DNA of 64,000 bases from Paenibacillus sp. FSL R5-0623 (GCF_037974265.1 NZ_CP150233.1:6200001-6264000); one strand, 5' to 3'. Positions 8,850 through 18,673 are shown, numbered from the stretch's first letter. The notes: generated from the letters alone by a model not told the origin. Translations and numbers: made by a program.

Positions 8850-10028
8850 TTATGCCTCTACTCCTGGCTGGCTAGGGCGTAGAATCGCAGAGCCTACAGT
8901 CAGCAAGATGGCAGCCATGCCAAACAAAATCAATAACGGCAATGTGATATCCGATAATGTACCGCCAGCAGAGATCGTCTCCACTGCCTGAATCGCCCAC
9001 TTCTGTGGAACAAAGTTAGCGAGCTTCTGCATATAGTCCGGCATCAACGAGATTGGCCAGAAACAACCACCTATCATGCAGGTTGGCATAATGACAAGCG
9101 AATTCAGCATGTTCGCATTTTTGGGATTACGAATTAATCCTGCCACGGTACTTGCGATCCCCATGGAGACCAGCATGAATGCGGCCAAGATGACGAAATG
9201 AATGCCAAAAGGAATACCGGCATCATAATGCAGCAGCCACCTACTGACTCCCAAAACCATAACAATCTGAATCATACCAATGACAAAGCTGCCGAGGAAA
9301 TTACCAAGCGCAATCTCATACGCACGGACGGGTGCCGTGTATACTCTGGCCATCGTACGTTTCCTGCGATCTTCCATTATCACAGCCACTGCACTGGTCA
9401 ACAGCCCCATCATAAACATGATTGTAAATCCAGTCACATTGTTCAGGCCTGGCTTGGGATAGATCTGCAGAGCGGTGACTTCACCAGCGACTTGATGTTT
9501 TCCTATCTCCTGTAAAAGCTGTTCAAATGGCTTCTGTATACTCGATAGTATATCTGTCTCACTTGAGACAGGACCTGCTGCCACCTTAACAGCTGAAGCA
9601 GATTGTAACAATCCGTTCGTCAAACCTTCAACTGCTGCTCGTAGGGTATAGGAACTTTCACTTATACGCAGTTCCACCAATTGAATTTCGGTTGGCTTTC
9701 CTTGTAACAGATCCTCCGTATAATGTGCCGGAATGATGATGCCAGAACTTCCTTTTTGCTGAGCGATGGCTTCCTTCACTTCTGCTTCGTTTGTCATCGG
9801 TTTGAGCAGATACTCCTCTTTGCCGGCAAGTTCATGAATCATCCATGTCCCTGCCACCCCTCCATCCTCATTCACATAGGGAATAACAGTACGTGTAATC
9901 TGCTCGCTTCCAAAAAGAGCAACCGCTCCTGTAACCACCAGGCAAGGCAGAAGCAGAAACGTAATGAAGCCCATTTTACGGCCAAGGGTACGTCTAATCA
10001 TCAACCAGGCGATGTGTAGACTATTCAT
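8850..10028 (-). CDS. ABC-2 type exporter permease (LnrN-like)
   Basis: Membrane subunit of a drug or lipid-type ABC exporter. It is 392 residues with the ABC-2 layout: one N-terminal helix (about 20-40), an extracytoplasmic domain of roughly 160 residues, then five or six helices from about 200 (GFTIMFMMGLLTSAVAVIMEDR, GNFLGSFVIGMIQIVMVLG, and a C-terminal LPLLILFGMAAILLTVGSAIL). The ATG overlaps the stop of the preceding permease by 8 nt (ATGAATAG). With the ATPase and the second permease it forms a three-gene exporter. Gene set and sizes resemble LnrLMN, the B. subtilis linearmycin exporter; substrate here is unknown. Confidence 0.8.
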   Translation of the reverse strand: MNSLHIAWLMIRRTLGRKMGFITFLLLPCLVVTGAVALFGSEQITRTVIPYVNEDGGVAGTWMIHELAGKEEYLLKPMTNEAEVKEAIAQQKGSSGIIIPAHYTEDLLQGKPTEIQLVELRISESSYTLRAAVEGLTNGLLQSASAVKVAAGPVSSETDILSSIQKPFEQLLQEIGKHQVAGEVTALQIYPKPGLNNVTGFTIMFMMGLLTSAVAVIMEDRRKRTMARVYTAPVRAYEIALGNFLGSFVIGMIQIVMVLGVSRWLLHYDAGIPFGIHFVILAAFMLVSMGIASTVAGLIRNPKNANMLNSLVIMPTCMIGGCFWPISLMPDYMQKLANFVPQKWAIQAVETISAGGTLSDITLPLLILFGMAAILLTVGSAILRPSQPGVEA

Positions 10029-11217
10029 ATCGGTATCCTGCCTTTCTATAGATCATTCCTGAGATGAACAGTAATACAGCGCATACCACGCCTAACATTA
10101 GAATGTTATACACAATCTCTGCTACAGGTGCATCCAACATCATTCTCAGAAAACTCTGGAGCGCCCAGTGGTTAACCGTAAATAGGCTAAGCCGTTGTAC
10201 AAAATCAATCGGAATGGGCATGAACCCACCGCTGATGAATGTCATGGCAACGATGATACCTTGTAGCGTTGCACTGGCCGATGCCGTGCTTTTGCATACC
10301 AATGCCACGATCACGCCAAGAGTCATAGATGCCAATGTGATACATACACAAGTCAGCACAATATACCAAGGATGGGTTCCCCAATCCACACCGTAGAACC
10401 AATACGTCATAAGTATGATCGTTGTTGCTTGTAAGAAAGCGAGCAGACTATTGCCTGCAATTTTGCCAGCGAAAATAACTCCGTTACCTATCGGCGCAGC
10501 CTGAAGGCGAATTAACGTTTTGTTATCCCGTTCCCCAAAAAGGCTGGTACTGGTTGTCATGCCCGAGTACAACATGAACATTGCCAGCATGGAAGCTGCA
10601 TAGTATTGGGAGGCACTATACGCCGTACCTGTCTTACCGGGATTAGTGACAGCAATGGAGGTGGAATTCGCCGTACCAGACTCCGAAGCAGAGGCCATGG
10701 CAGCAATTACTTCCGGACCGAGCACTTTGGTAATCGCCATCTGTCGGTTCCATTCATCCGTAAAACGCGTGAACAAAGTTTCACCCAAGGTATTAAGTGT
10801 GTTGTCCTTTCCTCGTATCCACTGTAACCTGGCCTCTTTCCCCATCATCACGTTTTGCTCAAAATCCAAAGGAATCATTACAGCAAAGTCCAGCTTGCCG
10901 GTACGCAGTGAATGAACGGCCTCTTCTTCTGTCGTAAAGTTCTGCACCTTGACCATCTCAGCCACTTCCGAGGATTTAACGAATGTATCCATCGCTTGAT
11001 TAACCGTACTTGATCCTCCGCCAGATTCAGTGCTCAAATGGATGATTCCCACACGTACAGTATCCGGAATAACATCCTTCGCCGTACCCATCGTACTGGA
11101 AAGTGCCGTACCCAATATAAAAATCAGTAACAACGGCAGAATGAACAGGTTCAACACTACAGACCGAATCTTAAGAATACGCCTCAATTCAAAGATGCAA
11201 ATATGCCATATATTCAT
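10021..11217 (-). CDS. ABC-2 type exporter permease (LnrM-like)
   Basis: Second membrane subunit of the exporter, 398 residues. It has the same architecture as its neighbour: helix at about 19-40 (SVVLNLFILPLLLIFILG), a large external domain to about 205, then a six-helix ABC-2 domain with the SLFGERDNKTLIRLQAAP loop typical of the family and a C-terminal ILMLGVVCAVLLFISGMIYR helix. It starts 12 nt after the ATPase gene stop. Two different half-permeases with one ATPase is the arrangement seen in LnrLMN- and YfiLMN-type exporters. Confidence 0.8.
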   Translation of the reverse strand: MNIWHICIFELRRILKIRSVVLNLFILPLLLIFILGTALSSTMGTAKDVIPDTVRVGIIHLSTESGGGSSTVNQAMDTFVKSSEVAEMVKVQNFTTEEEAVHSLRTGKLDFAVMIPLDFEQNVMMGKEARLQWIRGKDNTLNTLGETLFTRFTDEWNRQMAITKVLGPEVIAAMASASESGTANSTSIAVTNPGKTGTAYSASQYYAASMLAMFMLYSGMTTSTSLFGERDNKTLIRLQAAPIGNGVIFAGKIAGNSLLAFLQATTIILMTYWFYGVDWGTHPWYIVLTCVCITLASMTLGVIVALVCKSTASASATLQGIIVAMTFISGGFMPIPIDFVQRLSLFTVNHWALQSFLRMMLDAPVAEIVYNILMLGVVCAVLLFISGMIYRKAGYRYE

Positions 11218-11229
11218 CTCTTGTTCCCC

Positions 11230-12165
11230 CTAGTCCCGAAGCGTACGCCCGGTCAGATTGAGGAACAACGTTTCCAGATCCGGCTCTTCGACCTTGAGCG
11301 ACTGAATGGCTACTTCATGTTTGCTGCAAATGAAGAGCAGATCCTGCAGATCCTGCTGTGCCGAAGGCAGCGTAATGGTCAGTGTATTCTCTGAAACGTC
11401 TACCATCCGTACGCGGGGGTGAAGTTTCAGTTCTTCCACGACGTCGGCACCGATACCGGAAGTGGAGAGCACTACTTTTTCCTCCGATGCTACCCGTTCT
11501 CTCAACTCTGCTTCAGTCCCACAGGCAATAATTCGCCCCTGATCCATAATCGCGACCCGGTGACTAATCGCCGCCACTTCCTCCATGTAATGGCTTGTAT
11601 ATATGATCGTTGAACCCATCTTGTTGAGTGTGCGTACCGATTCAAGGATATGATTCCGAGATTGCGGATCAATGCCCACTGTAGGTTCATCCATAATTAT
11701 TAGATCCGGGCGATGTGTAATCGCACATGCGATGTTTAATCTGCGTTTCATACCACCAGAGAAGGTCGAGGGGGCATCCTTTGCTTTATCCTGTAACCCT
11801 ACAAATTCAAGGGACTCCTGCACTCTTTCCTTAAGCAATTTTCCACGCAGTCCATACAGTCTGGCAAAAAAGGTCACATTCTCCGCAGCAGACATGGTTT
11901 CGTATAAAGCCAGATCCTGCGGAACGAGTCCGATCTTGCGCTTTACTTCTAGCGGTCGCTCCTTGACCGATATCCCATCTAATCTGATTTCACCCTGATC
12001 CATATTCAGGAGCCCTGCAATCATGCTGATGGTGGTACTTTTTCCTGCTCCATTGGGACCAAGCAATCCAAAAATCTCGCCTTTGCCAACACTAAGGTTC
12101 AAATGATCCACGGACAGCTTGCTGCCGTATCGTTTTACTACATGATCTACTTCAAGTATGCCCAT
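11230..12165 (-). CDS. ABC exporter ATP-binding protein (LnrL-like)
   Basis: ATPase of the three-gene exporter, 311 residues. Walker A GPNGAGKST (about 36-44), Q-loop LVPQDLALYE (about 83-92), signature FSGGMKRRLN (about 136-145), Walker B LIIMDEPTVG (about 155-164) and the switch His in YTSHYMEE (about 190) are all intact. The C-terminal 90 residues form the DUF4162-like extension of drug-type ABC ATPases. It is transcribed divergently from the histidine kinase gene; a 210-bp shared upstream region separates them, consistent with induction by that two-component system. Confidence 0.88.
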   Translation of the reverse strand: MGILEVDHVVKRYGSKLSVDHLNLSVGKGEIFGLLGPNGAGKSTTISMIAGLLNMDQGEIRLDGISVKERPLEVKRKIGLVPQDLALYETMSAAENVTFFARLYGLRGKLLKERVQESLEFVGLQDKAKDAPSTFSGGMKRRLNIACAITHRPDLIIMDEPTVGIDPQSRNHILESVRTLNKMGSTIIYTSHYMEEVAAISHRVAIMDQGRIIACGTEAELRERVASEEKVVLSTSGIGADVVEELKLHPRVRMVDVSENTLTITLPSAQQDLQDLLFICSKHEVAIQSLKVEEPDLETLFLNLTGRTLRD

Positions 12166-12375
12166 CCCTTTTACGCCCCTTTTCCGTTTCGGCCTTCGCC
12201 GCTGGATTTCATAATTTTAGTGTAACGGATCGTAATCTGTAGCGAAGGTACAAAAGGTCATGAATCGAAGGTGACTTAAGTCATCTCCTGATTCGAATGC
12301 TGCTTATGGTATAATCAAGGGCGCATTACCAAGAGATTTTCTACTCCACTTTTATATAAAGGATGTCATTTACAT

Positions 12376-13587
12376 ATGCCGATGCGGCTTCTGCAATATG
12401 GATTAATTATCGTTCCAGCAGTACTGTACATGTTGATGCTGCCCTTGGAAAATGAAGCCGTCTACACCCTGTATATCATCATCGCGCTTGGACTCTCCGT
12501 GTGGAAAGATTTCAACCGTTCAAGTACACAGCAGTGGCTGTTGCTTCTGACCGAAATACTCTGGAGCTGCTGGCTGATTGCTTCGTATGGACCATTCCTG
12601 CTATTCCTCTCTCTATCCGTGCTCTACGTGTATATATACAGACTGGAGGGAAGTCGGAGATGGTTGATGTTTGCAATTCAGCTTATCGCTAACAATGTCG
12701 CTTTGCATTGGCATTATTCTGTCCCACAGGCACAGCAGCCAGGGTTAACCACACTAAATACAACCGCCACTACATTACTCTCCGCAGAGACAACTGCGAT
12801 GGTTCTTGGCAACCTGCTTCTGCTCATCACAGCGGCTCTGTCCTGGCAGGGATCAAGAACGGCGAGCAGCCGCGGACAACTGGAACAAGTCTATGACGAA
12901 CTTCGCAGCAAACATTACGAGCTACAGGAAGCGCGTGCGCAATTACTACTATTCGCAAAGCAACTTGAAGGAGCGGCTCAGGCAGAGGAACGCACCCGGA
13001 TCTCAAGACAGCTTCATGACGATATCGGGCATCGACTGATTCGCACCAAAATGATGTCTGAAGCCGCCCTGCTGACCCTCCCCCGAGATAGGGAACAAGG
13101 AACGGAAATGGTGCGACAGATTCGCGATCAATTGGCCAATAGTATGGATGATATGCGCAGCACACTGCACAAACTGCAACCTAATTCCTATGCATCCAAA
13201 GCCTACGACCTGGATCGTCTCCTAGAGGAAGTCGGTAGAGATACCGGCGTGAAGATAAATTATGAAGTTCAAGGCCCATCTCATGTGCTGTATCCCAGCA
13301 TACAGATTGTTTTATACAAAAATGCCAAAGAAGCCCTGACCAATGCACTGCGACACGGTAATGCTTCTTCGATCACAGTGGAGTTGGTATTCGGGGATCA
13401 GGAAGTCTGTATGAGCGTAAGTAATGATGGCAAAATCAATCCTCATTCTTCCAAGCGAAACGGCATAGGACAGGAAGGCATGCTTCTGCGCACACAAATG
13501 GTGGGAGGAGCCCTGGAGATCCAATCGGCTTATCCGTATACAGTGATTACACGCATTCCAATAACGAACAAAGTTGATATACTCTGA
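12376..13587 (+). CDS. NarL-family sensor histidine kinase
   Basis: Membrane sensor kinase, 403 residues. The N-terminal half has about six hydrophobic helices (residues 5-160) without a large external domain, suggesting detection within or at the membrane. A short coiled segment (about 165-205) leads into a HisKA_3 box RISRQLHDDIGHRL with the phospho-accepting His214. The HATPase_c domain shows KNAKEALTNALRHG (N-box) and GIGQEGMLLR. It is followed 20 nt later by its response regulator and lies opposite the ABC exporter genes. The set resembles LnrJK-LnrLMN of B. subtilis, in which the kinase senses membrane-active polyenes; the actual signal here is not known. Confidence 0.88.
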   Translation: MPMRLLQYGLIIVPAVLYMLMLPLENEAVYTLYIIIALGLSVWKDFNRSSTQQWLLLLTEILWSCWLIASYGPFLLFLSLSVLYVYIYRLEGSRRWLMFAIQLIANNVALHWHYSVPQAQQPGLTTLNTTATTLLSAETTAMVLGNLLLLITAALSWQGSRTASSRGQLEQVYDELRSKHYELQEARAQLLLFAKQLEGAAQAEERTRISRQLHDDIGHRLIRTKMMSEAALLTLPRDREQGTEMVRQIRDQLANSMDDMRSTLHKLQPNSYASKAYDLDRLLEEVGRDTGVKINYEVQGPSHVLYPSIQIVLYKNAKEALTNALRHGNASSITVELVFGDQEVCMSVSNDGKINPHSSKRNGIGQEGMLLRTQMVGGALEIQSAYPYTVITRIPITNKVDIL

Positions 13588-13607
13588 AAAAGGAAGTGAA
13601 TGTTCTC

Positions 13608-14297
13608 ATGTCCGAACGGAATGATGTAAACCAAGACAATGATTCAGCCCAACTCCCACTTATTCGGCTGATTCTCGCCGATGATGACTATTTCATTCGC
13701 GAGAGCCTTAAAGTGCTGCTCGGACTCGAGTCTGGCATTAGTGTTACAGGCACAGTCTCAAATGGACAGGAAGCGTTGGAATTGCTAGAAGCAGGAACGC
13801 CTGCGGACGTGGTGTTAATGGATATTCGGATGCCGGAATGTGACGGAGTTGAAGGTACCAAACGCATCAAGGCACGTTTTCCTGAAATCCAGGTGCTCAT
13901 GCTGACTACGTTTGACGACGATGAGTATATTATTCAGGCATTACAGAATGGAGCTAGCGGTTATTTGCTCAAAAATGTCCCCCCCGAGCGGATCATCCAA
14001 GGCATCAAGACCGTACATAACGGCGATATGTTAATTCATCCGGATATTGCCCGCAAATTGGCAGGCCTTCTTCGTCCCGCTGCGATTCCCCTGACACAGA
14101 ACCCAATCGAAGCCTATGGACTGACACGTATGGAGCTGGCGGTTGCCGAGGCCATTTCGGAGGGGTTGTCCAATAAGGAAATTGCCGCCAAATTGTTCCT
14201 CAGTGAAGGCACGGTCAAAAACTATGTCACGGATATTCTGGGTAAGTTGAGCTTGCGTGATCGGACCCAAATCGCCATCTTTATATTAAAACAATAA
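13608..14297 (+). CDS. NarL/LuxR-family response regulator
   Basis: Partner of the preceding kinase, 229 residues. The receiver domain (about 19-135) has the acidic pair ADDD, phospho-acceptor Asp72 in VLMDIRMPE, Thr in MLTTFDDDE and Lys in LLKNVPPE. A LuxR-type HTH follows (about 160-225; GLSNKEIAAKLFLSEGTVKN). I chose the ATG at 13608 because AAGGAAGTGA lies 8 nt upstream; a GTG at 13596 is possible but sits on top of that ribosome binding site. A terminator follows. Probable target: the divergent ABC exporter operon. Confidence 0.88.
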   Translation: MSERNDVNQDNDSAQLPLIRLILADDDYFIRESLKVLLGLESGISVTGTVSNGQEALELLEAGTPADVVLMDIRMPECDGVEGTKRIKARFPEIQVLMLTTFDDDEYIIQALQNGASGYLLKNVPPERIIQGIKTVHNGDMLIHPDIARKLAGLLRPAAIPLTQNPIEAYGLTRMELAVAEAISEGLSNKEIAAKLFLSEGTVKNYVTDILGKLSLRDRTQIAIFILKQ

Positions 14298-14298
14298 C

Positions 14299-14346
14299 AA
14301 AAAAGGTATTTCCCTTGCCCGTGACGGCGTTCGGAAATACCTTTTT
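14299..14346 (+). terminator. Terminator of the two-component operon
   Basis: AAAAAGGTATTTCC pairs with GGAAATACCTTTTT around a 20-nt loop, directly after the response regulator stop codon. Confidence 0.85.
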
Positions 14347-14391
14347 CATGGCTTGATTTATACAACATACTTCATCAAGTATGCTTAGTTG

Positions 14392-15720
14392 TTACATCTC
14401 CACGGACCCTTTATCACTAGCCACCGGGGCTGGCGGTAACGCCAAGGGAGCTTCGTCCCTGTGTGGTTTTTTCAGACGGGCAAACAATTTGAGGTTGATA
14501 ACATGGAACAACGTCAGTGGACGTAACCGAATCGCCCAGACCTCGTGATTGTCCGGTGCCATAATGACCCCAAGTTGATGATGCTCCCCTTCATAGATCG
14601 CTCGTTGCATGAACTTACTTTCTCCTTGGTGATTTCGCACCTCAAGTTTGCAAAAAGCGGGGTTCATCCGCAGAGCACGATGCAACTCTTCCGGCGAATG
14701 AACCAACTTGCCATTCACCTTGTACAACGTCTCTCCGGCTTCAATCCCCAAATCTGCAGCAGGACTCTCCGGAATAACAGCCAATACTTTCAACCCATGC
14801 TGCGGATGGACAAATACCGGACTTCGGTTTTGCTCTTCAAACGCGCTGTACCATACCAGAAATTCATGTCCAATAAATGCAATCAGCGCAGCAACCACCA
14901 TGAGTGGAGACCACCATGCCGCAAGCAAACTGAACACGAGCAAAGTTGCCCCATATATCATCAACCGTTTTGATGAGATCTGCACCTTTTGTGACGGAAG
15001 CATACTCTGCGTTATCTCACCGAATCCGAGCATAATCGGCAATGCAACCAGCATGTAACTATGTCCCGCATTCATCAGTGGATTCCAAGCCAGCTCCGCG
15101 CCACTACCTGTTACCGGGACAAGAATCAGTAGAGGAATGGCCCAGAACTGTTGCAGTTGATATCCACCAACCAGTTTCCCGCGTTTTCCCTCGAAGAGAA
15201 GTGGTGATGCCATCGATACCCCCTGCATGCGTACCAACAGGGCTTCACCCATATGTAGAAGCGCCGCCAGGACAAGCAGTGCTGGCATATCCAGGGCACG
15301 TAGCGTTTCCGTGATAGTGCCCATCCAACCCGATGGTTGCCAGCCTGAAGCCAGATTCAAACCAAATTGCAGCACACCCAGTAACCCGGCCGCATAAGCA
15401 AAGCACAGATACCGGATACGGAACAAGGATAGAATTAATGTTGCAGCCCATATGCATATCAGACTTCCCAGTGTAAGATGTGCACCGAGGAATAGGGACA
15501 CAATTGAGACGATGGTACCAATGAGTATGCCTCCGAGCACGGCACGAATCGTCTGTGTTATTGAGCTTTGCAACCGAACATGGAACAATTTACGCTCCTG
15601 CAGTAACTGACGATGATAGATCAGCGCAATCAGGATCACCGCAATATAATAAAACGGCTGAATAAACAACTGCAACATAGCTTCCCCTAATGTAGTTAAC
15701 CACGGCCATACCCATTCCAT
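14392..15720 (-). CDS. MinJ-like multi-pass membrane protein with PDZ domain
   Basis: It is 442 residues: about eight hydrophobic helices in residues 1-300, then a PDZ domain (about 310-385; VIPESPAADLGIEAGETLYKV is its core) and a basic, Pro/Ala-rich tail. In B. subtilis the gene between uvrAB and ctpB encodes MinJ, the polar adaptor bridging DivIVA and MinCD. This protein has the same topology and position, so it is the likely counterpart. Annotated relatives are usually just called PDZ domain-containing protein, and function in division-site selection is inferred. It lies downstream of ctpB but after that gene's terminator. Confidence 0.7.
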   Translation of the reverse strand: MEWVWPWLTTLGEAMLQLFIQPFYYIAVILIALIYHRQLLQERKLFHVRLQSSITQTIRAVLGGILIGTIVSIVSLFLGAHLTLGSLICIWAATLILSLFRIRYLCFAYAAGLLGVLQFGLNLASGWQPSGWMGTITETLRALDMPALLVLAALLHMGEALLVRMQGVSMASPLLFEGKRGKLVGGYQLQQFWAIPLLILVPVTGSGAELAWNPLMNAGHSYMLVALPIMLGFGEITQSMLPSQKVQISSKRLMIYGATLLVFSLLAAWWSPLMVVAALIAFIGHEFLVWYSAFEEQNRSPVFVHPQHGLKVLAVIPESPAADLGIEAGETLYKVNGKLVHSPEELHRALRMNPAFCKLEVRNHQGESKFMQRAIYEGEHHQLGVIMAPDNHEVWAIRLRPLTLFHVINLKLFARLKKPHRDEAPLALPPAPVASDKGSVEM

Positions 15721-15755
15721 TGTGGTCAGTCACCCCTCTCTTTCAGCCGGTTCAG

Positions 15756-15786
15756 AAAAAAAGAAGGCTGAAAATCAGCCTTCTTT
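15756..15786 (-). terminator. ctpB terminator
   Basis: On the minus strand AAGAAGGCTGA pairs with TCAGCCTTCTT across a 4-nt loop, followed by seven T. The hairpin overlaps the ctpB stop codon. Confidence 0.85.
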
Positions 15787-17257
15787 ATGGCTTCGACACA
15801 GCGGACGAAATATCCTTCGAGACATTTTCGATCGCGCGTTTCAGCTGTGCATCATATTGAGGATTGGCAATACGTTCAATCAGAGCCGCTTCCAGTGATT
15901 CAGCGGTTTTCTCGTCAATCTGGCCTGTAGCCTGAATGCCCTTTTGCTTCTGGAATGCCTTGACCGCTTCTTCCGTCTTCTGGTCGTAGTATCCATCCAC
16001 ACGATCCGGTTTGAAATCGAGTCCTCTCAGCATCGTCTGCGCACTTTTCACATCCGTGCTATTGCTGTCATATTTCAGTGGTAACTTCTCTTTGTTAATC
16101 GGTGCCACCGAGAAATAATCCGGCTGGTCTACCGCAATATCCGGTTTGATACCTTTTTCATGAATCCAGTCTCCGTTCGGAGTGAGCCACTTGGCAATGG
16201 TTATCTTCAGCAAGCTGCCGTCACCCATCTGCTTGTCATAACTCGTCTGTACGGTTCCTTTACCAAAGGAGTTTTCACCAATCAACTTAGCACCTGCTGA
16301 CTGTTGTAATGCACCGGCCAAAATCTCCGAAGCACTCGCACTACCTTTGTTCATCAAAACTGTGACTGGATAAGTTTTGGCTGATCCATTGGACTTACTT
16401 TGTTCCTTTTTGCCGTTCTTGTCTTCAACTTGCACAATAACCTTGCCTTTAGGAACAAACTGCTCAGCGATATCAATAACAACTTGCAACACACCGCCTG
16501 GGTCATTCCGTACGTCGATGACCAGACCTTTCATGTTCTGCTTCTCAAGCTTCGCCAATTCTTCCTTGAAGCGATCGCCTGTATTCAAAGAGAATTGAGT
16601 AATGGCAATAACGCCAATTCCGCCATCCTCCATGTGAGCATATACCGTCTCCAGATCAATGTCATCCCGTACAATCACAAATTCAATCAGCTCGGAAGAT
16701 CCGGCACGTTTGACCTGTACCTTCGCTTCACTGCCCTTGGGACCTCTGATTTTGTTGACCGCCTTGTTCAGTTCCAAACCCTGCAGGGATTCGCCGTTGA
16801 CCGACATAATCATGTCTTTTGCACGAATACCCGCTTTCTCGGCAGGGGATCCTTTGATCGGGGAAACAACAACAACGTTTCCATCCTGTGAGGATACCTC
16901 TGCGCCAATACCGGTAAATGAACCTTCGATCGACTCTTCAAACTGAGCAGCCGTTTCCTGCCCCATATAGTTGGAGTACGGATCACCAAGCGAGTCCATC
17001 ATGCCGTTGATCGCACCGTCAATCAATTTGGTCTGATCCACGTCTTTATAATAGTTGCTTGAGATCAAATCCATCGCGGTTTCAATCTTCTTCAAATCGT
17101 TCTTCTGCTGTGTATTACCGGTTACACTGGCCAGCAAACCTTCGCCCGGTGTGGCCTGGCTCGCTATTCCTGGATACGTCATTAATACCAGGGTTAGTAA
17201 ACTACCGCCAAGGAGACCCACAATGACAAGCAGTAGCGCCGATCTTTTCTTCATCAT
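15785..17257 (-). CDS. ctpB: C-terminal processing protease, S41 family (CtpB-type)
   Basis: Secreted or membrane-anchored serine protease, 490 residues. An N-terminal signal anchor (about 5-28) is followed by the S41 N-helical region, a PDZ domain (about 115-185, VVVVSPIKGSPAEKAGIRAKD region), and the S41 peptidase with Ser near 307 in GSASASE and Lys near 332 in FGKGTVQ. A C-terminal peptidoglycan-binding domain (about 385-450; AQTMLRGLDFKPDRVDGYYD region) follows. Bacillus CtpB cleaves SpoIVFA in sigma-K activation; the synteny (ftsEX, minJ) supports that name, but CtpA-like housekeeping roles are possible. Confidence 0.9.
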   Translation of the reverse strand: MMKKRSALLLVIVGLLGGSLLTLVLMTYPGIASQATPGEGLLASVTGNTQQKNDLKKIETAMDLISSNYYKDVDQTKLIDGAINGMMDSLGDPYSNYMGQETAAQFEESIEGSFTGIGAEVSSQDGNVVVVSPIKGSPAEKAGIRAKDMIMSVNGESLQGLELNKAVNKIRGPKGSEAKVQVKRAGSSELIEFVIVRDDIDLETVYAHMEDGGIGVIAITQFSLNTGDRFKEELAKLEKQNMKGLVIDVRNDPGGVLQVVIDIAEQFVPKGKVIVQVEDKNGKKEQSKSNGSAKTYPVTVLMNKGSASASEILAGALQQSAGAKLIGENSFGKGTVQTSYDKQMGDGSLLKITIAKWLTPNGDWIHEKGIKPDIAVDQPDYFSVAPINKEKLPLKYDSNSTDVKSAQTMLRGLDFKPDRVDGYYDQKTEEAVKAFQKQKGIQATGQIDEKTAESLEAALIERIANPQYDAQLKRAIENVSKDISSAVSKP

Positions 17258-17392
17258 CCGTTTGTCACCGCCTTTAGTTTTGAAGCGTGTCAGATTCCAT
17301 TGTTGCCAGAATCCATTCCCTGAACATGCCAGCTTAGTATATGTCTAGCTTGTACGGAATATGTTTTTTCCATTCGAACGATGGAGCAATAA

Positions 17393-18673
17393 TTACAAAT
17401 AGTTCATCGGATTTACAGCAGTACCGTTGTCTCTCACTTCAAAATGCAAGTGAGGTCCAGTAGAGTTCCCTGTATTTCCTGACTCCGCAATGGTATCCCC
17501 TTTGCTTACTGTGTCTCCCTTGCTGACTTTGAATCCACCTTCGCGCAAGTGACCATATAACGTCCAAAGTCCACCGCCGTGGTCCACAATAACCGTATAA
17601 CCATAACCGCTATACCATTCAGCCATGATCACGATTCCGCCAGAAGCAGCGTGAACCGAAGTTCCCACAGGAACAGCAAAATCGACACCGGCATGCATCT
17701 TACCCACTACGCCCGTAATTGGATGGGTACGGGGACCGAATCCAGAAGAAATACGTCCTCCAGATACCGGTCTTGAGAAGATACCATTACCGGATGAATA
17801 CGTGACCTCACTGCTGCTATCCGAACTCACTCTGGTTGGTGTCTTGGCTGCAGCTTTCGCCCGAGCGGCTGCTGCGGCTTTTGCTTTGGCTGCAGCTGCA
17901 GCCTGCTGTTCACGCAATTTATTTTTCTCTTGAAGAAGTGCCGAACGTTTGCTGGCAATCTGCATTAATACATCTTCCTGCTCTTGTGTCAGCTCTTCTG
18001 ACTCTTCAATTTTAGCATCATATGAAGCGAGAAGCACTTGCTTTTCCGCTTCTTTTTCATTCAATTGGGACTTGCGCTGTTTCTTCTGTGCATACAGGCT
18101 CTTGGCTTCCGCATATTGCACATCCAATTCTGCCTTTTTGTCCACGACAAGTTGCTTGTCCGCCTTGTGCTCATCCAGCAGATGCTGATCCTGATCCACA
18201 ATCGTTTTTAGTGAATCCGCACGGGTCAGGAAGTCAGTGAAGCTAGTGGAGGACAACAATACATCCAGATACGATACAGCACCGTCCGTGTACATCAGAC
18301 GCACACGTGACTCCAAAAGTTTTTCCCTTGCAACGATGCGTTCTTCTGCCGCTTGCAGATCTTTTTTCGTTGTACGGAGATCTTCCTCCGTGTTCTCGAT
18401 TTGCAAGGATACACTGGCCAGTTCATCACTAACGACATTGATCTGTTCCATGACAACCTTCAGATAAGCGTTGGTTTTGTTCTTGTAATGCTGTGCTTCC
18501 TTTTTGTTGGAAGCCGCTTTTTTTTGCTCCTGCTTGGCAGAAGCCGCCTTGCTCTCCAGTTGCTGAATCTGTTGGTCAATATCGCTGATGCTACTCTTGG
18601 CATATCCGTCAGAAGGTTGAAGCGTCAAACTGGCCAATAACGTAAAGGCCAGCAGCGAAGCGGTTTTTTTCAA
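17393..18673 (-). CDS. Murein hydrolase activator, EnvC/CwlO-like, M23 domain
   Basis: Secreted cell wall protein of 426 residues from a TTG start at 18671-18673, which has GGGGGATC 7 nt upstream. The longer ATG-led reading at 18712 lacks a site. Signal peptide about 1-26; a long coiled coil (about 28-255, Gln/Lys/Glu rich); an Ala/Lys linker; and a LytM/M23 domain (about 300-425) with GFGPRTHPI, HAGVDF (near 328) and HLHFEVR (near 408), so the zinc ligands appear present. Next to ftsX-ftsE it is the expected partner: FtsEX controls coiled-coil hydrolases such as EnvC, PcsB or CwlO across the membrane. Confidence 0.88.
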   Translation of the reverse strand: MKKTASLLAFTLLASLTLQPSDGYAKSSISDIDQQIQQLESKAASAKQEQKKAASNKKEAQHYKNKTNAYLKVVMEQINVVSDELASVSLQIENTEEDLRTTKKDLQAAEERIVAREKLLESRVRLMYTDGAVSYLDVLLSSTSFTDFLTRADSLKTIVDQDQHLLDEHKADKQLVVDKKAELDVQYAEAKSLYAQKKQRKSQLNEKEAEKQVLLASYDAKIEESEELTQEQEDVLMQIASKRSALLQEKNKLREQQAAAAAKAKAAAAARAKAAAKTPTRVSSDSSSEVTYSSGNGIFSRPVSGGRISSGFGPRTHPITGVVGKMHAGVDFAVPVGTSVHAASGGIVIMAEWYSGYGYTVIVDHGGGLWTLYGHLREGGFKVSKGDTVSKGDTIAESGNTGNSTGPHLHFEVRDNGTAVNPMNYL

